Below are positions 1 to 9,553 of a stretch of 64,000 nucleotides of DNA, one piece after another; position 1 is the stretch's first letter, and each line of letters starts with the position of its first letter. The stretch spans positions 49,874-113,873 of the forward strand of contig DAOUDG010000057.1 in assembly GCA_034431435.1 (NCBI GenBank), written 5' to 3'. The translations under genes and the position numbers were made by a program. This DNA comes from JAHCIE01 sp034431435 (GTDB lineage Bacteria; Chloroflexota; Anaerolineae; Epilineales; JAHCIE01). The notes under the pieces are model-generated. The model made no database searches. It was not told where the DNA came from and saw nothing but the letters and a program-made list of their open reading frames with translations.

Positions 1-1370
1 GGCGCGATGGCGCTCGGCGCGACGGGCGACACGGCGCTGGCCGAGCAGGTAGCCGCGATGATGGCCGACGAGTTGCGCGGCGTCGGCATCAACGCCTGCC
101 TCGCCCCGGTCGCCGATGTGAACGCCAACCCGGCGAACCCGGTCATTGGCGTGCGCTCCTTCGGCGAGGACCCGGACCAGGTGGCGCGCTTCGTGGCAGC
201 GACGACGCGAGGGCTGCAACACCAGGGTGTCGCCGCCTGCGCCAAGCATTTCCCTGGCCACGGCGACACGGGCGTCGACTCGCACCTGGCGCTGCCGCGC
301 ATCGACCGCAGCCTGGACGACCTGGAGCGCGTGGACCTGGTTCCCTTCCGGGCGGCCATTGCCGCAGGTGTGCGCCTGGTGATGACGACGCACATCCAGT
401 TCCCCGCCCTCGACCCTGACCGCCCCTCAACATTGAGTCGCGCCATCCTGACGGGCTTGCTGCGCGAGCGGCTTGGCTTCCAGGGCGTGGTGATTACCGA
501 CTCGATGGAGATGCGGGGCATTACCCAGGATCGCACCCCGGCCGAGGCGTGCCTGGCGGCCTTTGCCGCCGGGGCTGACATCGTGTGTCCGTCCCACGAG
601 CGCACGGACCAGGCGGGGGCATACGCGCTCATCCTGGCGGCAGTTCGGGAGGGGCGCGTGCCCCTGGCGCGGCTGGACGAGGCCGTGGCGCGGGTGCTGG
701 CCCTCAAGCAGTGGCTGCTCAGCCAGGGCAGCCTGCGCGCGGATGCGGCCGCCTTTGCCCGCCTGGACACACCGGGCCATCACGAGGTGGCCGCCATCGC
801 AGCCGGGCGAGCCATTACCCTGGTACGACACGAGGGGCCGTGGCCGCCATCGCTAGCGGGTCGGGTCGCCGTTGTCGAGTTCGGGCAGCCACGCTTCACG
901 GGAGCCGAAGAGGGCCAGGGGCGATTGGGCGCGCTGGCCTGGCGGCTGGCGGCGGCCCTGGGACAGCGCGCCGAGGTTCGTTCTGTCGTGGCCGGGGTGA
1001 CGCCTGGCGAGGAGGAAGCTGCACTGTGCCTGGCGGCGGCCCAGGCGGCGGATTCGCTGGTGGTCGGCACGCGCAGCGCGACGCTGTATGCGGCCCAGGC
1101 TGAAGTGGTGAAGCAGCTTCTGGCTGTTGGAAAGCCTACGGTCGTCATCGCGCTACGGACACCCTATGACCTGGCCGCTTTCCCCGAGGCGGCTACCTAT
1201 CTGGCAACCTACGGCGACGCCATGCCGTCGCTGGCGGCGGTCGCCGCGGCCCTGGTGGGTACGGAGATGCCGCCCGGCGCGTTGCCGGTCACCATCCCCG
1301 GCCTGTACCCGCGTGGCTTTTCTATCCATCACCATCAAGTATCATCGAGCGATGAGGAGCTACGTCGATT

Positions 1371-1374
<4 letters not shown>
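1..1374 (+). CDS. nagZ: beta-N-acetylhexosaminidase, GH3 NagZ type (5' end cut by window)
   Basis: The reading frame is open from base 1, so the N-terminus lies outside the window. The product removes terminal beta-linked GlcNAc from cell-wall fragments. Counting from the first in-window Met at base 7, the KHFPGHGDT loop of GH3 glucosaminidases (catalytic Asp/His dyad) lies at about 80-88 and the nucleophile Asp in VVITDS at about 165. The roughly 220 residues after the barrel match the C-terminal domain of the long NagZ form. The stop overlaps the start of namZ (ATGA), so the two are translationally coupled. NagZ followed by NamZ is the classic pair that strips GlcNAc and then MurNAc. The family call is firm; whether the protein is exported cannot be judged without the N-terminus. 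Confidence 0.93.
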
Positions 1375-2546
<1,172 letters not shown>

Positions 2547-2604
2547 CTCATGTGGTCAACGCCGGGCCACTGGTGGCCCAGGCGCAGGAACTCAAGGAGG
2601 AACC

Positions 2605-4047
2605 ATGCTGCGCAAGATCCTGTCTCTACTCGTGATGCTGGGCCTGGTGCTGCCCTCACTGGCGGCGTGCGCCGGCGGCGCGACCCAGGCGCCGGCCGCC
2701 CAGCAAGCAGCCGAGGCCGTGAAGGCGGCCGCGCCCACCGTGGCGGCGGCGGCTCAACAGGCGGCCCCGACGGTGGCGGCGGCGGCGAAGGCCGCTGCGC
2801 CGACTGTAGCGGCGGCGGCGAAGGCCGCTGCGCCGGCCGGGCAGAAGGCCAAGATTGTCTTCTACCAACGTGGCTACTCAGCCGGCGGCACCGATACGAC
2901 CACGAGCACGACCGATAAGGCCGTCCAGGAGTTCATGAAGAAGTACCCCCAGTACGAGGTCGAGATTGTCGGCATTCCGTGGACCGCCGAGGGTGACACC
3001 AAGCTGGAAACGGCCCTGGCGGCGGGCGGCGATGGCATCAATATCTTCCGCGTGACCGATGTGAACCTGCCGCGCTACGTCAAGCAGGGCATCCTGTCAT
3101 CGGTGGACGACGTGCTGACCGACGCCGACAAGGCTGACTTCGCGCCGAGCGCCTTCGATGTGGCGACCATCAACGGCAAGCGCTGGGCGTGGCCGCTGTG
3201 GGTAACGGCCATCAGCGTCCTCGCCAACCCGGACATCTTCAAGGAACAGGGTGTGGCCCTGCCAACGGGCAACTGGACCTGGGACGACTTTGTGGCGGCG
3301 GCCAAGAAGCTGACCTACACCAAGCCGGACGGTAAGAAGGTTTATGGCGTCAATGCGGCCGCCAAGCCGCCCCTGTTCGAGTACTCGCCGTTGGTGTACA
3401 TCGACGGTGGCCGCATCATGACGCCCGACGCCAAGAAGTTCGTCGCCGATAGCCCCGAGTTCCTGTCGGCGCTACAAAAGCTGCAAGACCTGAACACGGT
3501 GCACAAGGTCGTGCCGCCCACCTACGGTACCGACGATCAGGCGGCCCTGCTCTCGCAGTTCAAGGACCAGAAGAACCTTGCCATGTGGATTGCCACGCCC
3601 GGCACCATCCGCGGGCTGCAGAACGACAAGGTTCCCTTTGAGGTGTTGCCCATCCCGACGGGCAAGCTGGGCAAGCCTGTGACCACGGGCGGCATCGGCA
3701 TGTACGCGGTGGTGGAGACAAAGGACGCGGAGAAGGAGAAGGCCGCCCACGAGTTGGGGCGCTGGCTGACGGGCGCAGAGGTGGCGGCGGCCGTGCCGGG
3801 CTACCAGCTGGCGCCCAGCTTCCGCAAGTCCAACACCGCCCTCAAGGGTGATCCCGCCTACAGCAAGGTCCAGGACATGGTGCAGTACGGCATCTACGAG
3901 CCACCAACGACCGTGCCCAACGAGATTCGCAACATCGGCCTGCTGAGCGCGTTCCAGTCGGTGATGCTCGGCCAGAAGTCACCCGCCGATGCTATGAAGT
4001 CCATCCAGCCGGAGTTCCAGGCTGAGCTGGACAAGATGAACAAGTAG
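2605..4047 (+). CDS. ABC sugar-binding lipoprotein (family 1 extracellular solute-binding protein)
   Basis: A 480-residue lipoprotein that should capture a sugar, probably an amino sugar or muropeptide-derived saccharide, for the permeases at 4138 and 5630. Start chosen at 2605 because AAGGAGG lies 5-11 bases upstream; an upstream extension lacks such a site. A hydrophobic signal ends in the lipobox LAAC at about residue 24. Residues about 28-75 are an Ala/Pro linker with a repeated AAPTVAAAA unit, then the binding domain begins (KAKIVFYQRG). Trp-rich segments such as GNWTWDDF are typical of malE-like proteins. No ATPase gene accompanies the importer, so a shared MsmX-type ATPase encoded elsewhere is likely. 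The substrate is inferred only from the neighbours. Confidence 0.9.
   Translation: MLRKILSLLVMLGLVLPSLAACAGGATQAPAAQQAAEAVKAAAPTVAAAAQQAAPTVAAAAKAAAPTVAAAAKAAAPAGQKAKIVFYQRGYSAGGTDTTTSTTDKAVQEFMKKYPQYEVEIVGIPWTAEGDTKLETALAAGGDGINIFRVTDVNLPRYVKQGILSSVDDVLTDADKADFAPSAFDVATINGKRWAWPLWVTAISVLANPDIFKEQGVALPTGNWTWDDFVAAAKKLTYTKPDGKKVYGVNAAAKPPLFEYSPLVYIDGGRIMTPDAKKFVADSPEFLSALQKLQDLNTVHKVVPPTYGTDDQAALLSQFKDQKNLAMWIATPGTIRGLQNDKVPFEVLPIPTGKLGKPVTTGGIGMYAVVETKDAEKEKAAHELGRWLTGAEVAAAVPGYQLAPSFRKSNTALKGDPAYSKVQDMVQYGIYEPPTTVPNEIRNIGLLSAFQSVMLGQKSPADAMKSIQPEFQAELDKMNK
2725..2850 (+). repeat. in-frame tandem repeat coding the Ala-rich lipoprotein linker
   Basis: Imperfect tandem units of about 30-36 bases (GCGCC-ACGGTGGCGGCGGCG type) encode AAPTVAAAA(K/Q)(A/Q) units. 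The same unit recurs in the unrelated BMP lipoprotein at about 22735-22860. It acts as a spacer between the lipid anchor and the binding domain and could mediate recombination. Confidence 0.75.
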
Positions 4048-4055
4048 CAAGCCGC

Positions 4056-4120
4056 CCGACGACGAAGGACCAAGAACGAGGGGCAAGCCCGTTGGTCATT
4101 GGTCCTTCGTCCTTCGTCGG
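4056..4120. repeat. inverted repeat, GACGAAGGACCAA family
   Basis: GACGAAGGACCAA at 4061-4073 pairs perfectly over 13 bases with TTGGTCCTTCGTC at 4099-4111, and CCTTCGTC is repeated to 4119. It lies between the binding-protein stop and the permease start and could lower downstream expression relative to the binding protein. The 16-base string at 4056-4071 recurs inside a coding sequence at 32147-32162, so this is a dispersed repeat rather than only a terminator. Confidence 0.7.
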
Positions 4121-4137
4121 CCTTCTCAGGAGGGCAT

Positions 4138-5064
4138 ATGGCAACGACGGCAGATACGACGACCGTCGCCACCCGTCGGCCAGAAAGCACTATTCACAGG
4201 CTGTGGCGCAAGCACCGCTGGGACTACTTTTTTATCGCGCCCAGCCTGATTCTGTTCACCGTCTTCATCGGCTATCCGCTGCTGCAGTCGGTTCTGCTGG
4301 CCTTTCAGCGTTATGGCCTGCGCAGTACCGAGTGGGTGGGCCTGGAGAACTTCCAGGACATCTTCCGCAGTCGTCTGTTCCCGATGGCCTTGCAGCATAC
4401 CGTCATCTATGCCGCCGTGGTCGTGGTGGTGTGGATTCTCTACTCGCTGCTCATCGCCGGTGTGCTGCAGTCGTTGTCCTTCCGCATGCAATCCGTTTTT
4501 CGCGGGGCGTTCTATCTCCCCTACGTGACGTCGGTCGTCATTCTGGCCTTTGTCTGGGTGTGGATTTTCAACCCTGAGTATGGGGTGCTGAACTACTTCC
4601 TCAGCCTCTTTGGCGTGGGGCCGATTGGCTGGCTCATCAACCCCAACATCGCCCTGTGGAGCATCATTCTCAGCACCATTGCCATCCCACCCGGTACCGG
4701 CGTGGTCATCTACTCGGCGGCCATCGGCGCGATTCCCCGCGACCTGTACGAGGCAGCCGACGTAGAGGGGGCGAGCTGGTTCCAGAAGTGGATGTCGATT
4801 ACCATCCCGCTGCTGAAGCCCACCACCCTGTACCTGAGCGTCATCTACACCATCGCCGCCTTCCAGGTCTTCGAGCGGGTGTACATTATGACAGGCGGTG
4901 GGCCGGTGAATTCGACGACCACCCTGGTGCAGATGATCTACGCCACGGCGTTCAGCGACTTCAACTTTGGTCGGGCGGCGGCGCTGGCCCTGATTCTGTT
5001 CGCCTTCATCGCGGCTCTTTCGTACTTTCAGTTCCGCTGGCTGAGTACCGATGTGGAGTATTGA
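4138..5064 (+). CDS. ABC sugar transporter permease, MalF-like
   Basis: A 308-residue inner-membrane permease with about six transmembrane segments; the first is at about residues 30-52 (FFIAPSLILFTVFIGYPLL). The EAA loop that docks the ATPase is visible as DLYEAADVEGASWFQKWMSITIPLLKP at about 202-229. The ATG at 4138 follows CAGGAGGG. An in-frame upstream ATG at 4099 would fall inside the inverted repeat and is rejected. It partners the MalG-like permease at 5630, from which it is separated by a small membrane-protein gene. Confidence 0.93.
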   Translation: MATTADTTTVATRRPESTIHRLWRKHRWDYFFIAPSLILFTVFIGYPLLQSVLLAFQRYGLRSTEWVGLENFQDIFRSRLFPMALQHTVIYAAVVVVVWILYSLLIAGVLQSLSFRMQSVFRGAFYLPYVTSVVILAFVWVWIFNPEYGVLNYFLSLFGVGPIGWLINPNIALWSIILSTIAIPPGTGVVIYSAAIGAIPRDLYEAADVEGASWFQKWMSITIPLLKPTTLYLSVIYTIAAFQVFERVYIMTGGGPVNSTTTLVQMIYATAFSDFNFGRAAALALILFAFIAALSYFQFRWLSTDVEY

Positions 5065-5092
5065 CCACCGACTACCGACGGCCGACCACGGA
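5061..5092. repeat. dispersed repeat, GTCGGTGGTCAA family
   Basis: The segment from the permease stop onward reads TTGACCACCGAC on the + strand. Its reverse complement closely resembles 60436-60467, which is inside the YqeC-MocA coding sequence. It carries no gene and overlaps the permease stop codon. Confidence 0.55.
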
Positions 5093-5123
5093 GTATGCAA
5101 CACGGACCACGAGGAGCGTGAGA

Positions 5124-5582
5124 GTGCGAGTAGTCTTGCTTGGAGTAGCCTATGGCGCGCTGTTGGGAGTGGTGTTCGCCGCCTTGACCGGGGTGGCGAT
5201 TGCGGCGGCTGCGCCCCAACTGGGGCTGGCGCTGCCCCATCGCCTGGCCGGGTTGTCGCCGCTCCAGATCATCCTCAACACGGTGGTCGTCGGCTTGTGG
5301 GCGGGCGCGCTGGGCGGCGCGTTGCTGGGGGTGTTGATTCGGCTGTTCGCGCCGGGTAAGGTGTCTGTGGGGCGCTGGATTGGCGCGCTGGCGGCCAGCC
5401 TGCCGTTGGTGTGGCTGCCCTTCTTCGGGCTGCGCGGCTTTGTGCGCAATGAGATGATCGGCACACCGGATGTGGTTCAACTCGTGTTGACCGTCGTCGC
5501 CCCCGTGGCGGCAGCCATCATGGCCGGCGCCCTTATCGGCGGCCGGCTGGCGCGCGCTGCGCGTCCATTCCAACAGACCTGA
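5124..5582 (+). CDS. small hydrophobic membrane protein between two ABC permeases
   Basis: A 152-residue protein of unknown family. Four hydrophobic stretches are visible (about 3-25, 45-70, 80-105 and 122-145) with Gly/Ala-rich cores such as GALGGALLGVLIRLF. GTG at 5124 is preferred because GAGGAG lies 7 bases upstream; GTG at 5118 would be too close to it. The gene splits the usual malF-malG order, so it may be a lodger or an accessory to the transporter. The short spacing and same strand support cotranscription. Function cannot be assigned. Confidence 0.7.
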   Translation: MRVVLLGVAYGALLGVVFAALTGVAIAAAAPQLGLALPHRLAGLSPLQIILNTVVVGLWAGALGGALLGVLIRLFAPGKVSVGRWIGALAASLPLVWLPFFGLRGFVRNEMIGTPDVVQLVLTVVAPVAAAIMAGALIGGRLARAARPFQQT

Positions 5583-5607
5583 CAGGCTCCAGACATCTGT
5601 CAGGTCT
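5574..5607. repeat. hairpin from the GACCTGACAG repeat family
   Basis: AGACCTGACAG at 5574-5584 is an exact inverted copy of CTGTCAGGTCT at 5597-5607, with a 12-base loop. The left arm contains the stop codon of the small membrane protein. A related palindrome lies at 39857-39869. It has no U-tract, so it is more likely a mobile intergenic repeat than a strong terminator. Confidence 0.65.
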
Positions 5608-5629
5608 TGTGAGTACCAGAAGAGGCGAC

Positions 5630-6496
5630 ATGGAAGCGACCACCTCTTACAATCGTACAAGTCGCGGCACGCGCGAGCGGCTGGGCAAAGGCCTGGCGCT
5701 GGTATTCCTGATTGCCGCCGCCGCTGTCAGCCTCTTCCCGCTGTACTGGATGCTCAATACGGCGCTCACGCCGTCCAGCGCAACCATCAAGATTCCGCCG
5801 ACACTGATTCCCGTGCCCCTGACGCTGGAGAACTTCGAGCGCATCTTCGAGGTTGCGCCCAAGATGTGGCGCTGGACGCTCAATAGCATCTTTATCGCGG
5901 TGATCAGCACCGCTGTGCATGTGGTCATCGACACCATGGCCGGCTACGCCTTCGCCAAGCGCAATTTCCCCGGCTCGAAGGTGCTGTTCGCCGTCGTCAT
6001 CGCTTCGCTGATGATCCCGGCTCAGGTGACGCTGGTGCCTCAGTTCCTGCTCATCACCCGCCTGGGCTTGACCAATAGCTACGCTGGCATCATTTTGCCT
6101 GGCCTGGCCGACGTTCTCGGCATTTTTCTGATGAAGCAGTTCATTCAAACACTGCCCACCGAGCTAGAGGATGCCGCCCGCGTGGACGGCGCGAGCGAGT
6201 GGCAGATCTTCACCAGGGTCATAGTGCCCCTGAGTGCGCCCGCCATCGGCGTCCTTGCCATCCTGAGCTTTACTCGCTATTGGAACTCCTTCATCTGGCC
6301 GCTGGTCGTTGCCCGCTCGGCCGATCTGTACACGCTGCAAGTCGGCTTGAGCTTCGTCCATACCAGTGAGTTCAAGACGGAGTACGGATTGATGATGGCG
6401 GGCGCTGTCATCGCCTCGCTGCCCGTGTTCATTGTCTTCTTCGCCTTCCAGCGCTACTTCATGCAGGGACTGCGCCTCGGTGCGGTCAAGGGATGA
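5630..6496 (+). CDS. ABC sugar transporter permease, MalG-like
   Basis: A 288-residue permease with an N-terminal membrane segment at about 20-42 (ALVFLIAAAAVSLFPLYWML) followed by five more. The ATPase-docking EAA loop is LEDAARVDGASEWQIFTRVIVPLSAP at about 179-205. ATG 5630 follows AGAGG; a GTG at 5609 in frame is an alternative. The stop overlaps the ATG of the acetyltransferase gene. With the MalF-like protein and the lipoprotein at 2605 it forms one importer, which needs an ATPase from elsewhere. Confidence 0.93.
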   Translation: MEATTSYNRTSRGTRERLGKGLALVFLIAAAAVSLFPLYWMLNTALTPSSATIKIPPTLIPVPLTLENFERIFEVAPKMWRWTLNSIFIAVISTAVHVVIDTMAGYAFAKRNFPGSKVLFAVVIASLMIPAQVTLVPQFLLITRLGLTNSYAGIILPGLADVLGIFLMKQFIQTLPTELEDAARVDGASEWQIFTRVIVPLSAPAIGVLAILSFTRYWNSFIWPLVVARSADLYTLQVGLSFVHTSEFKTEYGLMMAGAVIASLPVFIVFFAFQRYFMQGLRLGAVKG

Positions 6497-7467
6497 CGAA
6501 CGTGGACCTCCGATCCTTGCAGCGCTCTGAGACCGATGTTATTGTCGACCTGTGGAATGCTGCGTTTGGGCCGCCCTTTACGATCGACGCCGCTGTGTGG
6601 CTGCACTGTACCTGGCGCACGGCGGGTTTTGTCGGCGACGACGCGGCGGTGGCCTGGGACGCGGGACGGCCCGTAGGCCTGGCCGTCACCAAAGTCTGGC
6701 GGCAGCCGCCGACGGCCGGCCTGGACGGCACGACAGGCTTTATTAGCGCGCTGGCCGTCCGCCCCGATGCGCGCCGCCAGGGTGTCGGCAGCCGCCTGCT
6801 GGCGTGGGCCGAGGCGCGCGTGCGGAGCGAGGGTGCGCACCGACTGGTACTCGGCCGCGACGTGAATGCCCTGCTGTGCGGCGTGCCTGAAACGACGGGC
6901 GCGCTACCCTTCTTCCTGGCTCGCGGCTATCGGGCGACGGGGCGCGTGTGGGATGTGCAGCGCGACCTGCAAGACTACACGCCGCATCCGGCGGCGCTCG
7001 CCGCGCGGGTGCGCCTCGGCAAGCGCGTGGACATCCGCCCCGCTACCCATGCCGACACGCCGCACCTGCTGGCCTTCCTGGGCCGCGAGTTTCCCGGCCG
7101 CTGGCACTACGACATCGGCGTATTCCTGTCCAGTGGGGGAGCGCCGGACGACCTGATGCTGATGTTCTTCGACGGCGCAGTAGAGGGCTTCGCCCATCTC
7201 CACTCCCCCTTCACGCGCCACCTGGCCTACGGCGCGAACTGGCGACGCGCTCTGACGCCGCCAGCCGGCGGCCTCGGCCCGATCGGTGTGGGCGAGGCCG
7301 TGCGGGGCGAGGGCCTGGGGTTGGCGCTTCTCGACGCCGGGCTGCAAGTCCTGGCCGAGCGAGGGACGCGGGGCTGCGTCATCGACTGGACGACCCTCGT
7401 GGACTTCTATGGCAAGGTCGGCTTCAGACCGTGGATTGCTTACGACCAGGCGGAGCGACGCGCATGA
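6493..7467 (+). CDS. tandem GNAT-fold acetyltransferase
   Basis: A 324-residue protein. The first GNAT domain (about 1-160) carries a clear acetyl-CoA loop, ALAVRPDARRQGVGSRLL, at about 82-98. The second half (about 170-320) is a weaker GNAT with GVGEAVRGEGLGLALLDAGL near 260-280. The acceptor substrate is unknown. It overlaps both the permease and the kinase gene (ATGA junctions), so it belongs to the amino-sugar operon and may act on amino sugars or wall peptides. The fold is well supported; the role is inference. Confidence 0.8.
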   Translation: MTNVDLRSLQRSETDVIVDLWNAAFGPPFTIDAAVWLHCTWRTAGFVGDDAAVAWDAGRPVGLAVTKVWRQPPTAGLDGTTGFISALAVRPDARRQGVGSRLLAWAEARVRSEGAHRLVLGRDVNALLCGVPETTGALPFFLARGYRATGRVWDVQRDLQDYTPHPAALAARVRLGKRVDIRPATHADTPHLLAFLGREFPGRWHYDIGVFLSSGGAPDDLMLMFFDGAVEGFAHLHSPFTRHLAYGANWRRALTPPAGGLGPIGVGEAVRGEGLGLALLDAGLQVLAERGTRGCVIDWTTLVDFYGKVGFRPWIAYDQAERRA

Positions 7468-8390
7468 CCACAGTGATGGGCTTCGACGCGGGCGGAACCC
7501 GCGTGACGGGTGTGCTGGCCGACGCGGCGGGTCAGGCGCTTGGCGAGGGGGCGGGCGGCCCCGCCAACCCGCGTGCCGTTCCGTGGGCCGACGTTCAGGC
7601 CGCGCTGCTGACGGCGGCCCGCGCCGCCCATGCTCAAGCGGGCCGACCGTGGACGCCACCATCGGTGGCCATCGTGGGTATGGCGGGGGCGACGACGCCG
7701 ACGTTGCAGGCCGAGTACGCAGCGCGCCTCGAAGCGGCGGGCCTGGGGCGGCGTGTGCGCGTGGTGGAGGACGCACGCATCGCCCTGGCGGGGGCGACGG
7801 AGAGCGGCGAGGGCGTCATCCTCATCGCCGGCACGGGCGTCAACGCCTTCGGCGCGGCCGGAGGGCGGACGGCCCGCGCCAGTGGCTGGGGCTACCTGGT
7901 GGGCGACGAGGGTAGTGGCTTCGACATAGGCTGCCGCGCCTTGCAGGCTGTATTGTGGGCCTACGACGGGCGCGGCCCTGACACCGCGCTTACTCCGGCC
8001 CTCCTCGCCGCGTGGGACTGCGACAGTCCAGAACTGCTTCTCGACCAGGTGTACCTGACGCCCATTCCCCGCGACAAAATCGCCGCACTGTCCCGCGTCG
8101 TTGCCGAGGTGGCCCAGCGCGGCGACCCGGTGGCGCGCGCCGTCTACGCCGAGGCGGGCCACCAGCTGGCCCTGGCAGCGGTGGCGGTGGTGCAGCGTCT
8201 GGCCCTCGACCCCGCCCAGGTCACCATTGCCCTGGTGGGCGGTGTGTTCAAGGCAGGCGATCTGGTGCTGACGTCGCTACGCGCCACCCTGCACGACCGC
8301 CTGGGAGCGACGCCCGCCCTGGTGACGCCGTTGTACTCGCCTGCCTACGGCGCAGTACGGCTCGCGCTGGCCGACCTGGAGGCGCCGTGA
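7464..8390 (+). CDS. N-acetylglucosamine/N-acetylmuramate kinase, BadF/BadG/BcrA/BcrD family
   Basis: A 308-residue ASKHA-fold kinase of normal length. The phosphate-1 loop is GFDAGGTRVTGVLAD at about 6-20, and the adenosine region includes ILIAGTGVNAFGA near 117-129 and GWGYLVGDEGSGFDIG near 143-158, matching NagK/MurK-type amino-sugar kinases. It would phosphorylate GlcNAc and perhaps MurNAc freed by NagZ and NamZ, feeding MurQ. The start ATG overlaps the preceding stop and its own stop overlaps a GTG start. Choice between GlcNAc and MurNAc cannot be made from sequence. Confidence 0.85.
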   Translation: MTTVMGFDAGGTRVTGVLADAAGQALGEGAGGPANPRAVPWADVQAALLTAARAAHAQAGRPWTPPSVAIVGMAGATTPTLQAEYAARLEAAGLGRRVRVVEDARIALAGATESGEGVILIAGTGVNAFGAAGGRTARASGWGYLVGDEGSGFDIGCRALQAVLWAYDGRGPDTALTPALLAAWDCDSPELLLDQVYLTPIPRDKIAALSRVVAEVAQRGDPVARAVYAEAGHQLALAAVAVVQRLALDPAQVTIALVGGVFKAGDLVLTSLRATLHDRLGATPALVTPLYSPAYGAVRLALADLEAP

Positions 8391-9553
8391 CCGCCCCGGC
8401 CCTGCGTTGGCCTGCCGAGGCTGAGCCTGTCGCCCTGTCGCCCAGGCTGGCGGCTCTGGATACGGCGGTGGCGGCGGGTGCGGGCAAGATCTACACAGCG
8501 GCGGTCACGCTGGCGGCGCGGGGCAGCGAGGTGATCTTCCACCGCGCCTACGGCTGGCTAGACCCGGAGGCGTGTCAGCGACCCACGCGGCCCGACAGCC
8601 TGTTCGACCTGGCGTCCGTCACCAAGCTGTACACCGTCACGCTGTTCATGACCCTGGTGGATGCGGGCGTGGTGGGGCTGGACCAGCCAGTGGCGACGGT
8701 CGTGCCGGAGTTTCGCGGGATGCGCGCCATCGGCCGCTTCGAGCACCCTCTGACCGGCGTGATGGAGGGCTACGATTACCCCAATGTGACGGTCGATGCC
8801 GGCGCGGTGACCTTCCGCCACCTGCTGAGCCACACCAGCGGGTTGCCCGCCTGGACGCCTCTGTACCGCTTGCAGACGCGGGAGGCGGCGTTGGCGGCTG
8901 CGCTGGCGTCGGATTTCGCCTATCCGACGGGCGCGCGCCTGGTGTACAGTGACCTGGGCCTGATTCTGCTGACCGAGGCTATCGAGCGGCTGACGCGCGA
9001 GCCGCTGGCCGTGGCCCTGCGGCGCGGCGTCCTCGACCCGTTGGGGATGCGCGAGACCATGTTCAACCCACCGCCCGATCGCTGGGAGCGTATCGCGCCC
9101 ACCGAGGTCTGTCGCTGGCGAGCGCGTCGGCTGGTGGGCGAGGTCCATGACGAGAATGCCGGTCGCCTGGGGGGCGTCAGCGGCCACGCGGGGCTGTTCG
9201 CTCCCGCCGCCGAGGTCGCTGTGCTGGGGCAGATGTATCTCAACGGCGGGGCCTACGGCGAAGTGCGCCTGCTGCGGGCCGAGATGGTAGCCGAGATGAC
9301 CCGCCGCCAGGTGGAGCAGGATGGCGACCGGCGCGGCCTGGGCTGGATGCTGCAAGGCACGGGCGATTGGCGGCGGCGCGGCCTGTCAGAGGCGGCCTTT
9401 GGGCATACTGGCTTCACGGGCACGTCGCTGTGGGTCGATCCATCCCACGAGCTTGTGCTGGTCTTGCTGACCAACCGCGTCTACTTTGGTCGTGATGCGG
9501 CAGGCATCACCGAACTGCGTCAGCGCGTCTACGACGCCGGGAGCGCCCTGTGA
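8387..9553 (+). CDS. beta-lactamase-family serine hydrolase, AmiE/YbbE-like
   Basis: A 388-residue penicillin-recognising-fold enzyme. The SxxK motif is ASVTK at about 72-76, the second motif is YSD near 186-188 and the third is GHTGFTGTSLW near 340-350, as in class C/EstB-like hydrolases. The Bacillus subtilis homologue in the murQ-nagZ-namZ cluster, AmiE (YbbE), is reported as a MurNAc-L-alanine amidase, so peptide removal from muropeptides is the best guess. No signal peptide is apparent, consistent with cytosolic recycling. The GTG start overlaps the kinase stop. Confidence 0.85.
   Translation: MTAPALRWPAEAEPVALSPRLAALDTAVAAGAGKIYTAAVTLAARGSEVIFHRAYGWLDPEACQRPTRPDSLFDLASVTKLYTVTLFMTLVDAGVVGLDQPVATVVPEFRGMRAIGRFEHPLTGVMEGYDYPNVTVDAGAVTFRHLLSHTSGLPAWTPLYRLQTREAALAAALASDFAYPTGARLVYSDLGLILLTEAIERLTREPLAVALRRGVLDPLGMRETMFNPPPDRWERIAPTEVCRWRARRLVGEVHDENAGRLGGVSGHAGLFAPAAEVAVLGQMYLNGGAYGEVRLLRAEMVAEMTRRQVEQDGDRRGLGWMLQGTGDWRRRGLSEAAFGHTGFTGTSLWVDPSHELVLVLLTNRVYFGRDAAGITELRQRVYDAGSAL

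Noticed and set aside
2725..2850. Possible CRISPR-like array
   Set aside because: The repeats are in frame, contiguous, without spacers of fixed length, and encode a lipoprotein linker.
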